Positions 1 through 12,900 of a stretch of DNA of 64,000 nucleotides are shown here, in pieces. The stretch lies in assembly GCA_902728285.1 (NCBI GenBank), contig CACVBU010001154.1, positions 1,049,865 through 1,113,864 of the forward strand, read 5' to 3'. This DNA comes from Clytia hemisphaerica (lineage: Eukaryota; Cnidaria; Hydrozoa; Leptothecata; Clytiidae). A program made the translations under genes and the position numbers. The notes beneath the pieces were generated by a model that did no database searches, had not been told where the DNA came from, and saw only the letters and a list, made by a program, of their open reading frames with translations. Numbering within the stretch: the first letter of the stretch is position 1; each line of letters starts with the position of its first letter.

Positions 1-912
1 CACTAGAAAAATTTCCCTTTTTGGCCACAAACGGACGCCACCCTGCCCTTCCGAAATATGGCCTGTTATAATATATTTTTAACATTTTTTAGCCTTATTT
101 TGTTGCTAAAAAGTTTTTTCTCATAAAAATAGTGTGTAATGAGAGGTGACGTATTCTTTTCTACGAACTCGCATAGATGCACTTTTGTCAGAAGTTTTTC
201 TTTGTTTCAGAAGGGTAGCAGTGATTGGTTTTAAATAGGCTTTTTTCATTTTTGTTCATTTCCATGCGCAGGATACTACTGAGATCGTGACATATCGACT
301 CATTCATGCTGCTTTCCTAATCTTTTGATAATTTCTACACACCTCCTATTAAGGACAACTTACAAAGCAAAATCAATCGAACTGTTTTATATGATTTAAC
401 TTTTTTAATACGTTTTCGATTTCCAAACCATACAAATATCATCCCAAAGAAAAAGGTTACGTCACGCTTTTTGTTTTCAGCTGCAGTTAAATATTTTTCC
501 TGGGATGGGCGTATAAAACGCTTATAACCACTTGAAGGAATGAATCATGTAGAGGGGGACCCAATTGAGTTTAAAATCCCAAAAAGGAAAGAGATGAAAT
601 TTTTTCTCGGGAAAGCCTAAAAATTCCATTCTAGCCCTTCAGGTTTTAAAAACTCAATGGGAAGCCCTAGGATAGAAATGAACCCAACTAACCACACCTT
701 CTATTAAATAGGATGCACGAAATACAGCCGATTCTTTAATGTCTCCCGCGTGCAAAAAGTGCTCTTGTAAAGTGCTCCTCTATTAAAGAACACCGACCCA
801 GTAAAGACATTGAAACTCAACTGTCAGAATATACCGCATACCTTGCCCTGTAGACTTTTTTTAAAGTTGTGATGAACAAGGGATAAAACTGAAAGTGTAA
901 ACAGTGCCTTAC
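1..912. other. Left edge: SPT6 intron, no exon seen
   Basis: This lies downstream of the last SPT6 exon in the window. I searched the minus strand for the next conserved SPT6 block and found none, so the gene continues beyond the left edge. Bases 1-75 resemble 42280-42350 (a segment containing TTTTTGGCCAC and AATATGGCCTG), so the edge itself is dispersed repeat. A degraded hairpin element lies at 561-660. Confidence 0.6.
561..660. mobile_element. Degraded hairpin MITE of the AGGGCTAGA family
   Basis: The left end CCAATTGAGTTTAAAAT pairs with the right end TTTTAAAAACTCAATGG, and the right arm carries TCTAGCCCTTCAGG. The same core, AAGCCYGAAGGGCTAGA preceded by a TTGAGTTT or CTGTAAA block, recurs at about 4685-4905, 23149-23438 and 47261-47558. 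This copy is the shortest and most decayed, and I cannot call a target duplication. Confidence 0.5.
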
Positions 913-3900
913 CATCATCATCTTCTTGTTCCGGTTCTTCTCCTTCCTCTTTTTCGACCGGTTCGCCCGTTTCCGGATCGATTTCCAGTTCCTTGGCTTT
1001 CTTCGTTTTCGGTTTCTTGATACGGATAGTCTTCTTTTTCATCTTCTTCTCGGGTGCCGGTTTATTTTTGGCTTTCCATTCTTTCATGTCTACCATTTCA
1101 TTGCCATGGTACACTTGGAAATGAACGTAAATGTCCATCAATTCTTGTAGGTTGGCGGCTGTGTCAAGTCTGTAAAAATCATAAAAAATAGATTGATAAT
1201 GTAGAAAAATAACCGGTTTCTTTGCATTGTTAAACTTCGAGTAAATTATTAATTCTGATCTCAGTTTGATCAAAAGAGTTCTCGAAGCTTTGTTGACTTT
1301 TTGAAAGAACCCGTGTATCATAGTTTTCGAATGAATTAGGGAATTGATGTGAATAGTATTCGTTGACTTCCAAGAGAAGGAAATCCATCAAATGAAATAA
1401 ACCATGATTTGTGTATTTGTATTTTTACAGGAGGCTTTGAGGCCTATTTTCGCAACTATAAACGCTTCCAATGAGCGCCCCGTCAGCACCTTGCCCCGTC
1501 AGCACCTTGCACATGACATGGATTGACCCGGGCGAAGGTTCATTCACTTGCCAAGTGAACCGCTGCGAGTGGGAATCAAACCTTAGTCGCCTGTGCAGCA
1601 ACCCAGGTCAATGACCACTATACCACAGCGCCTATGATAAATGATATTCATATTCATATGGTATTGAAGCAAAATCTGAAAATCTTGTTGTCTTATCATC
1701 TTGCAAACGTATAAAGACCGTATAAGAAATAAAAGTAAGTTAAAAAATCACATGTGTAGTATGGAATAGATCTGGATGCTTTGCTCCTGTGCAGTAGCTT
1801 AGAAAATGGGTTGCAATGTAGCCAGAGTTTATAGTCCGTGTAATATGGGTGTTATATGATAGACCGATAATTTTTTTCAATGCTTGCTATTATATTATAC
1901 CTGTCAAGGTCTTCTTGCTCGATGACTTTGAAGCCAGGTTTTGAAGCAGCTTCTTCGTCGTTTCGGGCCAGTTCGAATTGGTATTTCTGCATCTCTTGAA
2001 ACATCTTACGCATGTTCTCACGACGCATCGTAAATTGCGTGTACTGGAATAAAATAGTGGTCAGGGCAAGGTTTTTAAGTTTTAGACGGAAAATTGTCAT
2101 TTCACAGCAAATTTTCATATATGAACGTATTCTAAAAACTTTTGGTGAATTATGCATTATTTTGAGACGGAAAAGCCTCTTTCCCAATGGGCACTAGCGT
2201 CTTTTGGACGTCTAATGTACGTTTCTAGGACGTCCAAAGGTCTTAAAGCCGTCCATTGAATGTCCATAAGACGTTGTGTGCCCATAGGGTTATATACTTC
2301 GTTGAGACGGAATAACTTAAGACTATAGAGCAACGTGCTGACTGAATATACCCCGATTTCTTTACCTATCCCACTCCATAAAAGTTTCATTGAGCCGATG
2401 AAAATATCCCATATTCTTCCCCTCAAAATCCGTGATTATTAACACAAATATTGTGCTATCAGTCTTTAAAGAACGTAAATGTTTTCTATGTTACAAACTG
2501 AAGCTTTCCAATGGCTTTCACGATTGTGATGTAAGTAAGTATAAAAGTTACTTTTTCGTCCCATTCATATACTTTCCACAAATCATCTCGTTTCAATTCG
2601 GGTTCGATGTATTCTTTACGGTATGTCGCAATGAATGGAACCTAGAATTGAGTAAGAGATTCTTATTAGTCTAAAAACATTCATACTATGGCCAAACCTC
2701 TTTACCACGATACAAATGATGTCTTTGTCATTACAAACTCTTGAAATTTTTAAACCAATTTAATTGGGGGGGGGGGACCTAACTTAAAGTAAAGAAACTT
2801 TCAAAAAAAACATTCTTCAAAGCTATCATTAAAATTTGAAATAAGTCGTTAATAATGGCCGAATTTCATTGAGATCATGTCTGTCTGTGTGGAGTGTGCT
2901 CTGCTCTAAAGACATGCTTGGAATATGAAGATCTGAAAATGTTCATCAGCCAAAATATTGAAGTCCGCAACTGGTTTCCAAAGTTTATGTTTATGTTTAT
3001 GATCGATTTTTGAATTATTTTTTGGTGGGATTGTTTCACCTCAGCCGAGAGTAAGTACGTACCGTAATAGACGATATCGCGTTTAGATAAATGCAATGCA
3101 TTCTGGTTTCTCGGGGACTCTCAAAGGAATTATAATGTCGATTATATAATGATCTGGAATAGATTATAATTCCCTTGAGGGTCCCCGAGAAACCAGAATG
3201 CATTGCATTTATCTAAACGCGATATCGTCTATTAGGATCTGCTCGGAAATTTATCATGGCAAGCTAAACCCCTTCCAAAGTGCCCGCTTGTATCCCCCGA
3301 TTACATATTAAGCAAACTATAAAGTACAAGAAAAATTTTACAATGGAACCCTTACAAACCTCAAACATATCTTTCTTCATGAAACTGAGTGCAGCGCGAA
3401 TCCTCGGAATAGCTGTCACTTGTTTAGCTTCAAAACCATTATGAACTTTATTGGTGTCGACTGGATCCTAAAGAAAAAACAACTAGTAGAAATAATTGGT
3501 TCTTAATCAGAAATAAAGGGTTAACTGGGCAAGAAAACATAATTTAGCATTTTTTATGCCTATAATGAGCCATATTTTTGAAATTATCATTATTCAAAAA
3601 GATATTTTTCCTTTTATAAAGACATGTAATAATTTTAACTTGACAGAGGAAATTTAAATATGCCAGGGTTAGATGGGGTGACCAAAAAATGCATTTTCAC
3701 ATATGAAAAATACCTGGAAATTTTGTTGAGAGATTGGCGGTATCATGAAAGCCTGTTTGTAAATCCATTCTGCCTCTTCATCGAGTTCAGAATCAACGGC
3801 TGGCTTGACTGGAACAGGTCGAAGTTGGAATCTTTCAGGGACATCTGCCATACGGATCTTACTATCTTCCATAGTCAAATGACCCTTTTCTAATTCAGAT

Positions 3901-6900
3901 GGTTCATAAACCTATAAAAAAAATATCAAAATGAATCCACAATTGGCAAAGACTCTCTAAAAAAAGAGTAACGCCTCAATACCCTGCAATACCAACATCA
4001 CATTTATAAACCTATAAAAAAAACAATGTGTGAAGTGAACATGTCATGTTAAATGCTTGCACTGCAGTTATGACAGCCGCATATTTTTTTTGAAAAAATG
4101 AATGCAACAGATTTTTCCGTAATTCTATTAACAGTGGTCAAATTTTTTTGTGTCAAAGGGAACTTGAAATTTACACAACAAATTAGCCGGTTTTTCAAAA
4201 TTTTGCAGAATTTTATTGTGTTTTGAGGCAGAAGAGTATCTTTACATACCGAGACGGTGGAACTTTGAACACAGTGTTAATTTTGTTAAAAATTACTTTT
4301 TCTACTAATGACTGATATTCTTAAGTGACTTGTTATTGCAATTTACTACAATTCTTTGTGATTCCAACGAAAAAGTAACGTCAGTAAACCTTCCTACCTG
4401 ATAAATTGACTTCCTTGAGCCTTTCTTCTTGGCTTGTTTTGCTTTCTTTGCAGCGATTTCTTCAGGAGTGAGATCCTCATCATCCTCCTCTGTCATGTCA
4501 TCAAAACCACCATCTGCATCGAATTCACTCAAATCAAACTCAAGACCAAAGATATCTTGAGCTTCTTGCAAAGCACTAAAAGAAATAAACAATATGGGTA
4601 CCAGTAAAAGTAACATATCATTTATTAGTGTTTAAAGTACATAATTACACTAATTACATAATTACAACCACTGATTAATAAAGCTCAAAGGGCTAGATGT
4701 TGGGCTTTAAGCTTTTCCAAGCAAAAAATAATTGAATAGCGCAAGAAATATAGTTACTATTGTTTTTGAAAATCCCAAAGCTTCTGATTGGTTAAGCCTT
4801 GAATTTCTATTGTAATGTCACGCAACCTAGGTAGGACAATTCCCACTGAGAATCAGCACACTTTTCAGCTAAAGCACAACATCTAGCCATTCAGGTTTTA
4901 CAGAAATCTGCCATTACAACAAGAGCTAGAAAATTGGGAATTTCCGGACGTTTATTAACAGACTCGTGTCCCTAATTTTTAAAAAGCCAGCCCTTAGGGG
5001 AACAGAAAAAAGATTATGATTTTTCCACAAAAGGTCCCGAACAAGCACCCGCAAGGGAAGCACATAATGGTTGTATTCATATTAATTTTATATTATGTGA
5101 CATTTTTCATGAAAGGACAAAGAAGACCATTTTCTTATGCTGATCAAATGAATGAGAGAATCTAAAGCCTTTAAACTTACCTGTCAGTATACTGACTCCT
5201 TTTCCTTGGCTTCTTTGTTTTGATGGGTTGGTTATGATCATCCACGATAAAATCATCAACAATAAAATCATCAACGCCTTCTTCTTCCTCTTCGGATTCA
5301 TCACCAATATCTGTGATAGCTGTGTATTTTTCTGATTGTCGTGAAGCAGGCCGCGCAGACCGTGTTGAACGGACATCGTCGTCATCATCTTCATCAGCAA
5401 AGATATCTTGAGCAATTTGATCATGCGCATCTTCCGGCTCTTCTTCTTCATCTGAATCGAGGATTTTCACTCTGGAATGCTTTTTCTATGAATCAAATGT
5501 TTTAAAAGATTATAATAGCTAATTTCAATACCAAAAGCTCTGCATTCATTACTCTTTTGATTAAGTTTAACCCTATTCAAACTATAGGCTTTTAGGGGCA
5601 GTTCAGAACTAGGGGGAGTGCTTCCTGTATAACCCCTTAACTTTTGATCTAGTTGGTCTTTTTGGTTGAAATTTGGCACACAAGATCTTTGTCATGTAAG
5701 GTAACAGCTAAATTTTGACAAAAAAATTTTTGATGACGTCACTCATCATGCAAAATTGAGCAAAAACCAAAAATTTCCTTTGTTCTTGTAAATAGCTATA
5801 TAATATTGCATTCTAATAAAAGTTCCCTGAGTTTAAAATGTTTATTTAATCCTAAGGCAATTACTTTTTTATTTTCTGGTTTACGGACATTTGGAGATGA
5901 ACTTTTGGACCGGAGGATGGAAAAAAAATAAAAATAAAATTGCTCTTTTCAAACTTTAATGTTGTCAAAAATTAAAAAATATGTTTTGAGAAAACTTACA
6001 TACTGTACATTATCATTAACAACGTTTTTAGTAGGGAAATTGTGTTTAAGTTATTAAAGACCTGGACACTGACCCTTTTACTTGCCCTTCTTGCTTTTAT
6101 AAAATGTAATAAGAAAGAGCATAAATAAATAAAATATTTGTAAAATCCAATTTTATTTTCATTTTATTTTTGCAAAAAAAACCGTAAACCAGAAAATAAA
6201 AAAGTAATTGCCTAAATATTCAATACAGTTTGAACAATATATTTGACATAAAAATAATTTTGTACTGGAAATGTGTCAATTTTAATGACACCTCATTGTG
6301 TCAGTTTTAATGACACCTCACTGTCAGAAATGTCATTATGCTCAAGGTGTGAAAATTTTTAGTTGTTGAAAATTATTTCATTCTGAAGAAAAATAAAAAT
6401 TGAGAATTTACAGATTATGTCAAAAGCTTTAATATTTCAGGAGTGACATAAGTTTCATCACCAAAGATAGAAAAAACCCCCCCCCCCCTCTAGTACGAAA
6501 AGGGTTAACTGCATTTTACATGAAAGTATGAAAGTGATAACTCAAAAAAAGTTTGAATAGTCTGCGACTGGTCTTGGTTGACCTTAACAAATATGGTTAC
6601 CAAGCTGTAAAAGCTAGTGTAAAGCTTTTATCTAATTAAAATCGAAAAGTAGCTCATCAAATGAGGTTATTGTCCAATTTGGTTGTCTTAGTCCCCTGGA
6701 AATGTCCAAAATGAAATAAAAACCAGCATATACCAATTGCCGAGGTTTAAAAGCCAGAAAGATAATTTCGTTGAAGTCATCTCTTACCTTTTTAATTTTG
6801 ATGCCAGTATTTTCTTGAATGAGATCCAAATCATCATCGTCAATTTCTTCTTCATCATCTTCACTCTCTGTTGAAAAGAAACATTATAAAATGTTTATAT

Positions 6901-9900
6901 TGTTAATTTTGTAGTCCAAGGTTGGTAACATTGGTTTGAAACAGAATCTCAAACATTGGAAAATTGATTTAGACAAAGCTTTCAAAATCAAACTAAGAAA
7001 GAGTGAAATCTTTTTTCTGCTATGGATCATTATTTGAATGTAATGATGGAAGAAAAATAAAGAACATTCATTAGACATTGAAACTTTCTCACAAACCATG
7101 TTTTCGTTTTCGACCGGGTACATCATCATCTTCAGAATCTTCTTCTACTTCTTCTTCAATTGGAGCATCATCAATGATGTCATTTATTTCATCCTCATCT
7201 GAAATGAAACAATTGATAAAAAAATTCACTCCATTAAGAATTAGTGAATAAGGCCTTGGAGAGCTGAGGCCATTGTTTTTTCAGAGCAACAGAAAAAAAC
7301 ATAAACATAAATAAAAGTCAAGAAGAAAACGAATACCGGGTAGAGGCTGCTGATCCCGGGGCCTAGGCCAAAGGTAGCCCAACCCACCTGAGTTGTTTTA
7401 TACTCAGAAGTGGCCGATCAAGCGGAACTTGTTTGGCTTGTGCTGGCTATCAAGTATCAACCTGGACAAAAGAACAAAGACCGCATAGCTTAAACACACC
7501 AGGTTAGCCCTGGACTATTGAGGTATTACTTTACTTTTTGCTTCTTTCCGTCCAACGCTTCATTCAATCTCACGTCTCAATACAAGGGTCCTGTGGCTGA
7601 TCACCCAGGCATTTAGCCAAATCCTGAGGAGCAGCTGCACATGACTGCACTTTTTTTCGTTCGTCCAACTAATTCGTTCAACTAGTTCTCCTGTTGGCAA
7701 TGTAATTTTACTGAATCACTGAGTTAAGTACCTACCCAGTCTCTGGTTTGGTGCTGTTTGTTTGCAGCCATGCTGGCTCAACAAAACTCTCAAAACACCA
7801 TGAGGAATGTTGTATCGGTTGAACTCATCAATAGTTGGAAGCAAGTTCTTGCTGAACTAGCGGAAGAGGCCAGCAACGAAACAATTAGAAATTGCATCAG
7901 ACTCTACGATCCAGAAAAGCCAACCAAAGATAACGTAAAAACACTGAAATTGTGTCGAAAGGATCCTATTATGAAAACATTGAACTTCCTGTCAAAAAAG
8001 ACTAACTCTATGAACAAAGATGAAGCCATTGAAAAATTATGTGTGGTTATACAAAGCTATTTTCCAGATATATGCCAAATATGCAACCAGTCATACAGAG
8101 TAAAAATACATGACAGTTCACTCCTAAAATGCGGCTCCTGTGGGCAAGAAGTCCATAGTCCGTGTTACCTAAATCTGTTAAAGAACATGAATTTTATTGA
8201 TCAAGATGAGGAATTGAGAGACTTGGTATACCAAATTCCTGGTATGTTTTATCTTTGCAAACATTGCCAGGAAAACACAATCAACTTTCCACACAATACA
8301 TATAAAGCTGCCAATGCTAATGTCAACAATGTCAACATTAACTCTACCCAAACACCTACACAAATAACCACAACGACTGACACTACAATCGTTACTGACT
8401 CTCCAGAACAAACACCTACACCCTCACCTGCCAAAAGTAATACTGATTTCTCATCAGACACCTCAATACCCCCTCTACAAAGACGATCAAGAACTCTTCC
8501 ACCAATCCCACTTACACCAAATGTTATTCTAGACAATAAAAATGAAGAAGAAAACAAAAACCTTGATGATGTTAATCATCTAGGGAGAACAGATTTCATG
8601 AAGAAAAAATTTCTTAGAGAGATGGAGAACAACACAAAGCTCACATCTGCAACCTCCCAACCCTCTGAAGAATCAAAAGATCTCAACAAGACCAACAATA
8701 ATACACCTCCAACCTGTCGATTCTATATGAAAGGAAAATGTAAGCATGGTATTTGCGGTAAAAACTGCCAGTACACCCATCCTAAAGCCTGTCCAAAACT
8801 CATGAAATACGGAAACAAAGGTCCAAGAGGATGTAATGCTGGAACTAACTGTGCACAGTTTCACCCCAGAATGTGCTCTTCCTCAATTAAAAGTGGTACA
8901 TGCTTCAATACCCACTGCACTTTTGCACACGTCAAAGGGACCAGATCCATGTCAAAGAAATCAGATCTTCCAACAAAGAACCACAGAGAAACTAACGATT
9001 CATTGGATTTTCTCAAAATACTGGACAACTTTCGCCTGCAAATGATCTCATTCATCAACGAAAGTCTCAAACTGCCACCACAAACTCACCCTTCTCTCAA
9101 GAAGTGTCCAAGCTGGTAAATCAACAACGATACCAAACCCAAGCCACAATTCCACCACCACTTCACTTGGGGAATCTGAACTTCAACCAATCAAACCAAC
9201 TATCCAATCCAAACTTCAAGATGATGCAACATTGAGAAACTTCATGTTTTTAAACATCCAAGGTCTTTGCCCTCAGACCAAACAGTCCTCAGTACCATAT
9301 CTGAGGGAAATTTTGAAGTCAGAGAATCACATTTTTCTAGGACTGACAGAAACATGGCTATCCAAAGGTCATAACGAGGCGGAGCTAGAAATTGACGGAT
9401 ATAAGTTATTTCGAAAAGACAGAAATAGAAAGAAATCTAGATATGGCAGATACAGCGGCGGAGTGGCTTTCTATTTACAGGATGATATTGCTCCTCTTTT
9501 TGAACCACTATTGGAATTCTCCAATGGGGTAAACGAAGCTCTCCTTCTATACTCTAAGCAATTTAATGTTATTCTTGGAATACTTTACAGACAACCGACC
9601 AACAAAATTCACAAATCAGATGGTCCTGAGTTCATTCAAATGCTCGCTTCAATAACTTCAAAGATTGATACCATTAGCGACTGCACCCCAGACATTTATA
9701 TTTGTGGAGACTTCAATATTCCACACACATTGATCAACGATACATACACACAAACAAAAAGCTGTGACAATCAGCTTATATATATTTTAACAGATTTTAT
9801 GATGCACCTAAACTTAAATCAGACAATTCATAAACCAACACATAAAGACGGAAATATTTTAGACTTTTTACTAACAAACAATCCAGATATGGTTTTCGAC

Positions 9901-12900
9901 TACCAAGTCACTCCTACCATTCATTCAGATCACCATATGGTCCAAGTTGCAACCCATATGACTTTTGACAAAACTTGTAAAAATTTTACCAAGAAAACCT
10001 CACACAACAAATTTGACAATTTTAATTTTCACAGTCACAAAATTAATTGGGAAAATATTAAAAAAGATTCACTAAATATTGACTGGCATGCTATTTTAAA
10101 CCCCATTTCAGACCAAGACGAACAATATGATACTTTTCTTGAAAAATGCATAAACGTTATCACTGAAAATCAAGTCCCTTCAAGAATGTCAAAGAAATCA
10201 ACAAAAAGCATTATACCCAGAGATAGAAGAGTGCTGATGCGAAAACGCCTAAAGCTTAAGAAAAGGAAATCAACTCAAAAGATTCACCAAAAACTTATCG
10301 ATATTGAACTTAAACTTCAAGAATCATACTCCAATGAAAGAAAGAACCAAGAAACAAATGCTACTTCGAAAATAAAATCCAATCCAAAATATTTTCATTC
10401 GTACGCGGAACGCTTTTCAAAACACAAACCGAGGGTTGGACCATTGAAGGATCCAAAAACCAATCAACTGACAAATGACAGTCAAAAAATTGCAAACATT
10501 CTACAAGATCAATATACCTCTGTTTTTATGGAACCACTACCCAACTATAACTTTCCAGAAATCACCGAAAATCAACCAAATCTAAGTGATATCGACTTCT
10601 CAGAACAAAATATTATAGAGGAGATCGACACTTTATCCTCCAATGCTGCAGCAGGACCAGACGGCTTCCCTGCAATTTTCTTAAAACAAGTCAAGTCACA
10701 GATTGCAGCCCCTCTCTCTCTAATCTGGAGAAATATACTTGACAAAGGCTACACACCTCAACTTTTGAAAACCAGTTTCATCACACCCATCTTTAAAAAA
10801 GGCAACCAAGGCCTACCTGAAAACTATCGACCTGCAGCATTAACTTCGCATGTAACAAAGATCTTCGAGAAGATTGTCAGAAAACGGCTACAAAATCATC
10901 TAGAAGAAAACGACCTCTTTAACGATAATCAACATGGATTCAGGTCTGGAAGATCATGTCTTAGCCAACTTCTTTCGCACACAGAACGACTCATCCATCA
11001 CATTGAAAAAGGACGTAACGTTGACGTTATTTACCTTGATTTCAGCAAGGCATTTGACCGTGTAGATCATACAATCTTACTCCATAAAATCGAGAGAAAT
11101 GGTATAACTGGCAAATTACTGCAATGGATCAGATCCTTCCTTACCGGTAGGACCCAACAAGTATCTGTTGACTACATCCTCTCCAAAAAAGCAGAAGTCA
11201 TTTCTGGCGTCCCCCAAGGATCAGTTCTTGGTCCACTTCTCTTCCTGATAATGATCCAAGATATTGACACTAACATCCTACATTCATTTCTATCTTCATT
11301 TGCCGATGATACACGTTTAATGAAGGAGATCTCTAATAACACTGATGTTCAATTTCTACAAAACGACCTTGATATGGTGTATCAATGGACATCATTAAAC
11401 AACATGCAGCTCAATGGCTTGAAGTTTGAACATCTTAAATACGGAAAAAATGAAGAACTGAAAGAACACTCAAGTTACCTCTCAGACACTGGCTCTCCTA
11501 TTGAAACCAAGATGGACGTGAAGGATTTAGGAGTCACTCTGGATGTTAACATGACATACAGCAAACACATCACAAACCAAATCGAGAAAGTCAAAAGTAT
11601 CATTGCTTGGATCCATCGAACGTTCAAAACAAGAGATTGTCAAGTAATGCTTACTCTTTGGAAGTCACTGGTACTACCACACATTGACTATTGCTCCCAG
11701 TGTGGTCACCTTCAAAAAGATATCTGATCCAACAACTGGAATCACTTCAAAAATCTTACCTGAATGGAATCCCTACACTTCAACATCTCAACTATTGGGA
11801 GAAGCTCAAAGAACTTAAACTATACAGCCTGGAGCGGCGCAGAGAAAGATACAGGATTATCTACACCTGGAGCATCCTAGAACAGCTTGTACCAAATTTT
11901 AACTATGCTGAAAACAAAGGTGGCATCTTCAGTTACGATAACCAGAGACTGGGTAGAAAATGTTATCTAAAAGAGGTGAACATAAGGCAAAAAAACATAT
12001 GGAGAGACTCCCTGTCAGAAGAAGGTCCCAGACTATTTAATGCCCTCCCACAATCCATCCGTAACCTCAAAAACTGCTCCAAAACTAATCTTAAACATCA
12101 ATTGGACCATTTTCTCAATTCACTACCGGACGAGCCACTGCTGCCGAATTACTTTCCTCTTAGGAGAGCTGATTCAAATAGCATCAAAGTCATGGTCCAT
12201 CATCGGATTTCTCAAATTGGATGATTGTTGAGACGAACAAAAAAGCCTTCAAAAAGTATCAAAAAAGTAAGTATACTTTGGTGGACTTGTTTTACAAGTC
12301 TTAGAGCTTAGAAGACCATAGTAAATAAAGAGATGAGCAAAAATGTCTAGTCACAAACGTTTTGTTAGATATAAAGCAAGGATAAACCAGGAAACAATGT
12401 ATGGGAGGTGTTACTAATTCTATTGAATTATCACAAAATACATAATGTACATCTTTGTGATTGTAAACATAAAGGATAAAAGAAAATAAACAAGTTAAAA
12501 ACATTAGCACATATTGTTGAGATACTGGTAAAGTGAGGCTAAAAGCACAAATCTATTGGTCATATTAAGTTGAGGCTATTTCAAGCAAAAATTCTTAGAT
12601 ATGTCTGTCATATGGAATTATAGGATCTATTTCAAATTAAAGTATATCCAGATATAATTGGCAGTGGAAACAAGAATGCCTGTAACTTTGATATAATTTC
12701 GAAAAGTTTTTTTGCTTGTTTTAGAGAATCAAAAGCGCTATATTTGAATGTATCTTTGGCTGAAAAATTCGCGATCTTTAGCGGTTAAATTTGCGATTGT
12801 AACTTTTCGTTTTTTCCATTTTTTGAATTTCTTTTTTGATAATATTCCACTTTGGATTATCTTTTAAACGAGCACAAAACCGCTAACTAATTCAAATTCT

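Larger units (their letters stand above)
7336..12275 (+). mobile_element. CR1-type non-LTR retrotransposon (LINE), near full length
   Basis: This is a two-ORF LINE in SPT6 intron 1, antisense to the gene. A leader of about 430 bp (GC-richer than the intron around it) precedes ORF1 (7770-9119) and ORF2 (9244-12224, one frameshift). The 3' untranslated part is only about 50 bp. Its likely end near 12275 was set by comparison with the second fragment at 14049-14620. The 5' edge is approximate, and I found no target duplication. Assignment to the CR1/L2 group rests on a PHD-type finger in ORF1, an APE endonuclease and RT in ORF2, and the conserved C-terminal [10 protein letters not shown] block. 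Confidence 0.85.

Noticed and set aside
5107-5451. Lys/Met-rich 114-residue minus-strand frame
   Set aside because: It is another frame of SPT6 exon 4, whose conserved acidic reading is clear.
8178-8557. Val-rich minus-strand frames opposite the LINE ORF1
   Set aside because: Antisense shadow of the Thr/Pro-rich linker of ORF1.
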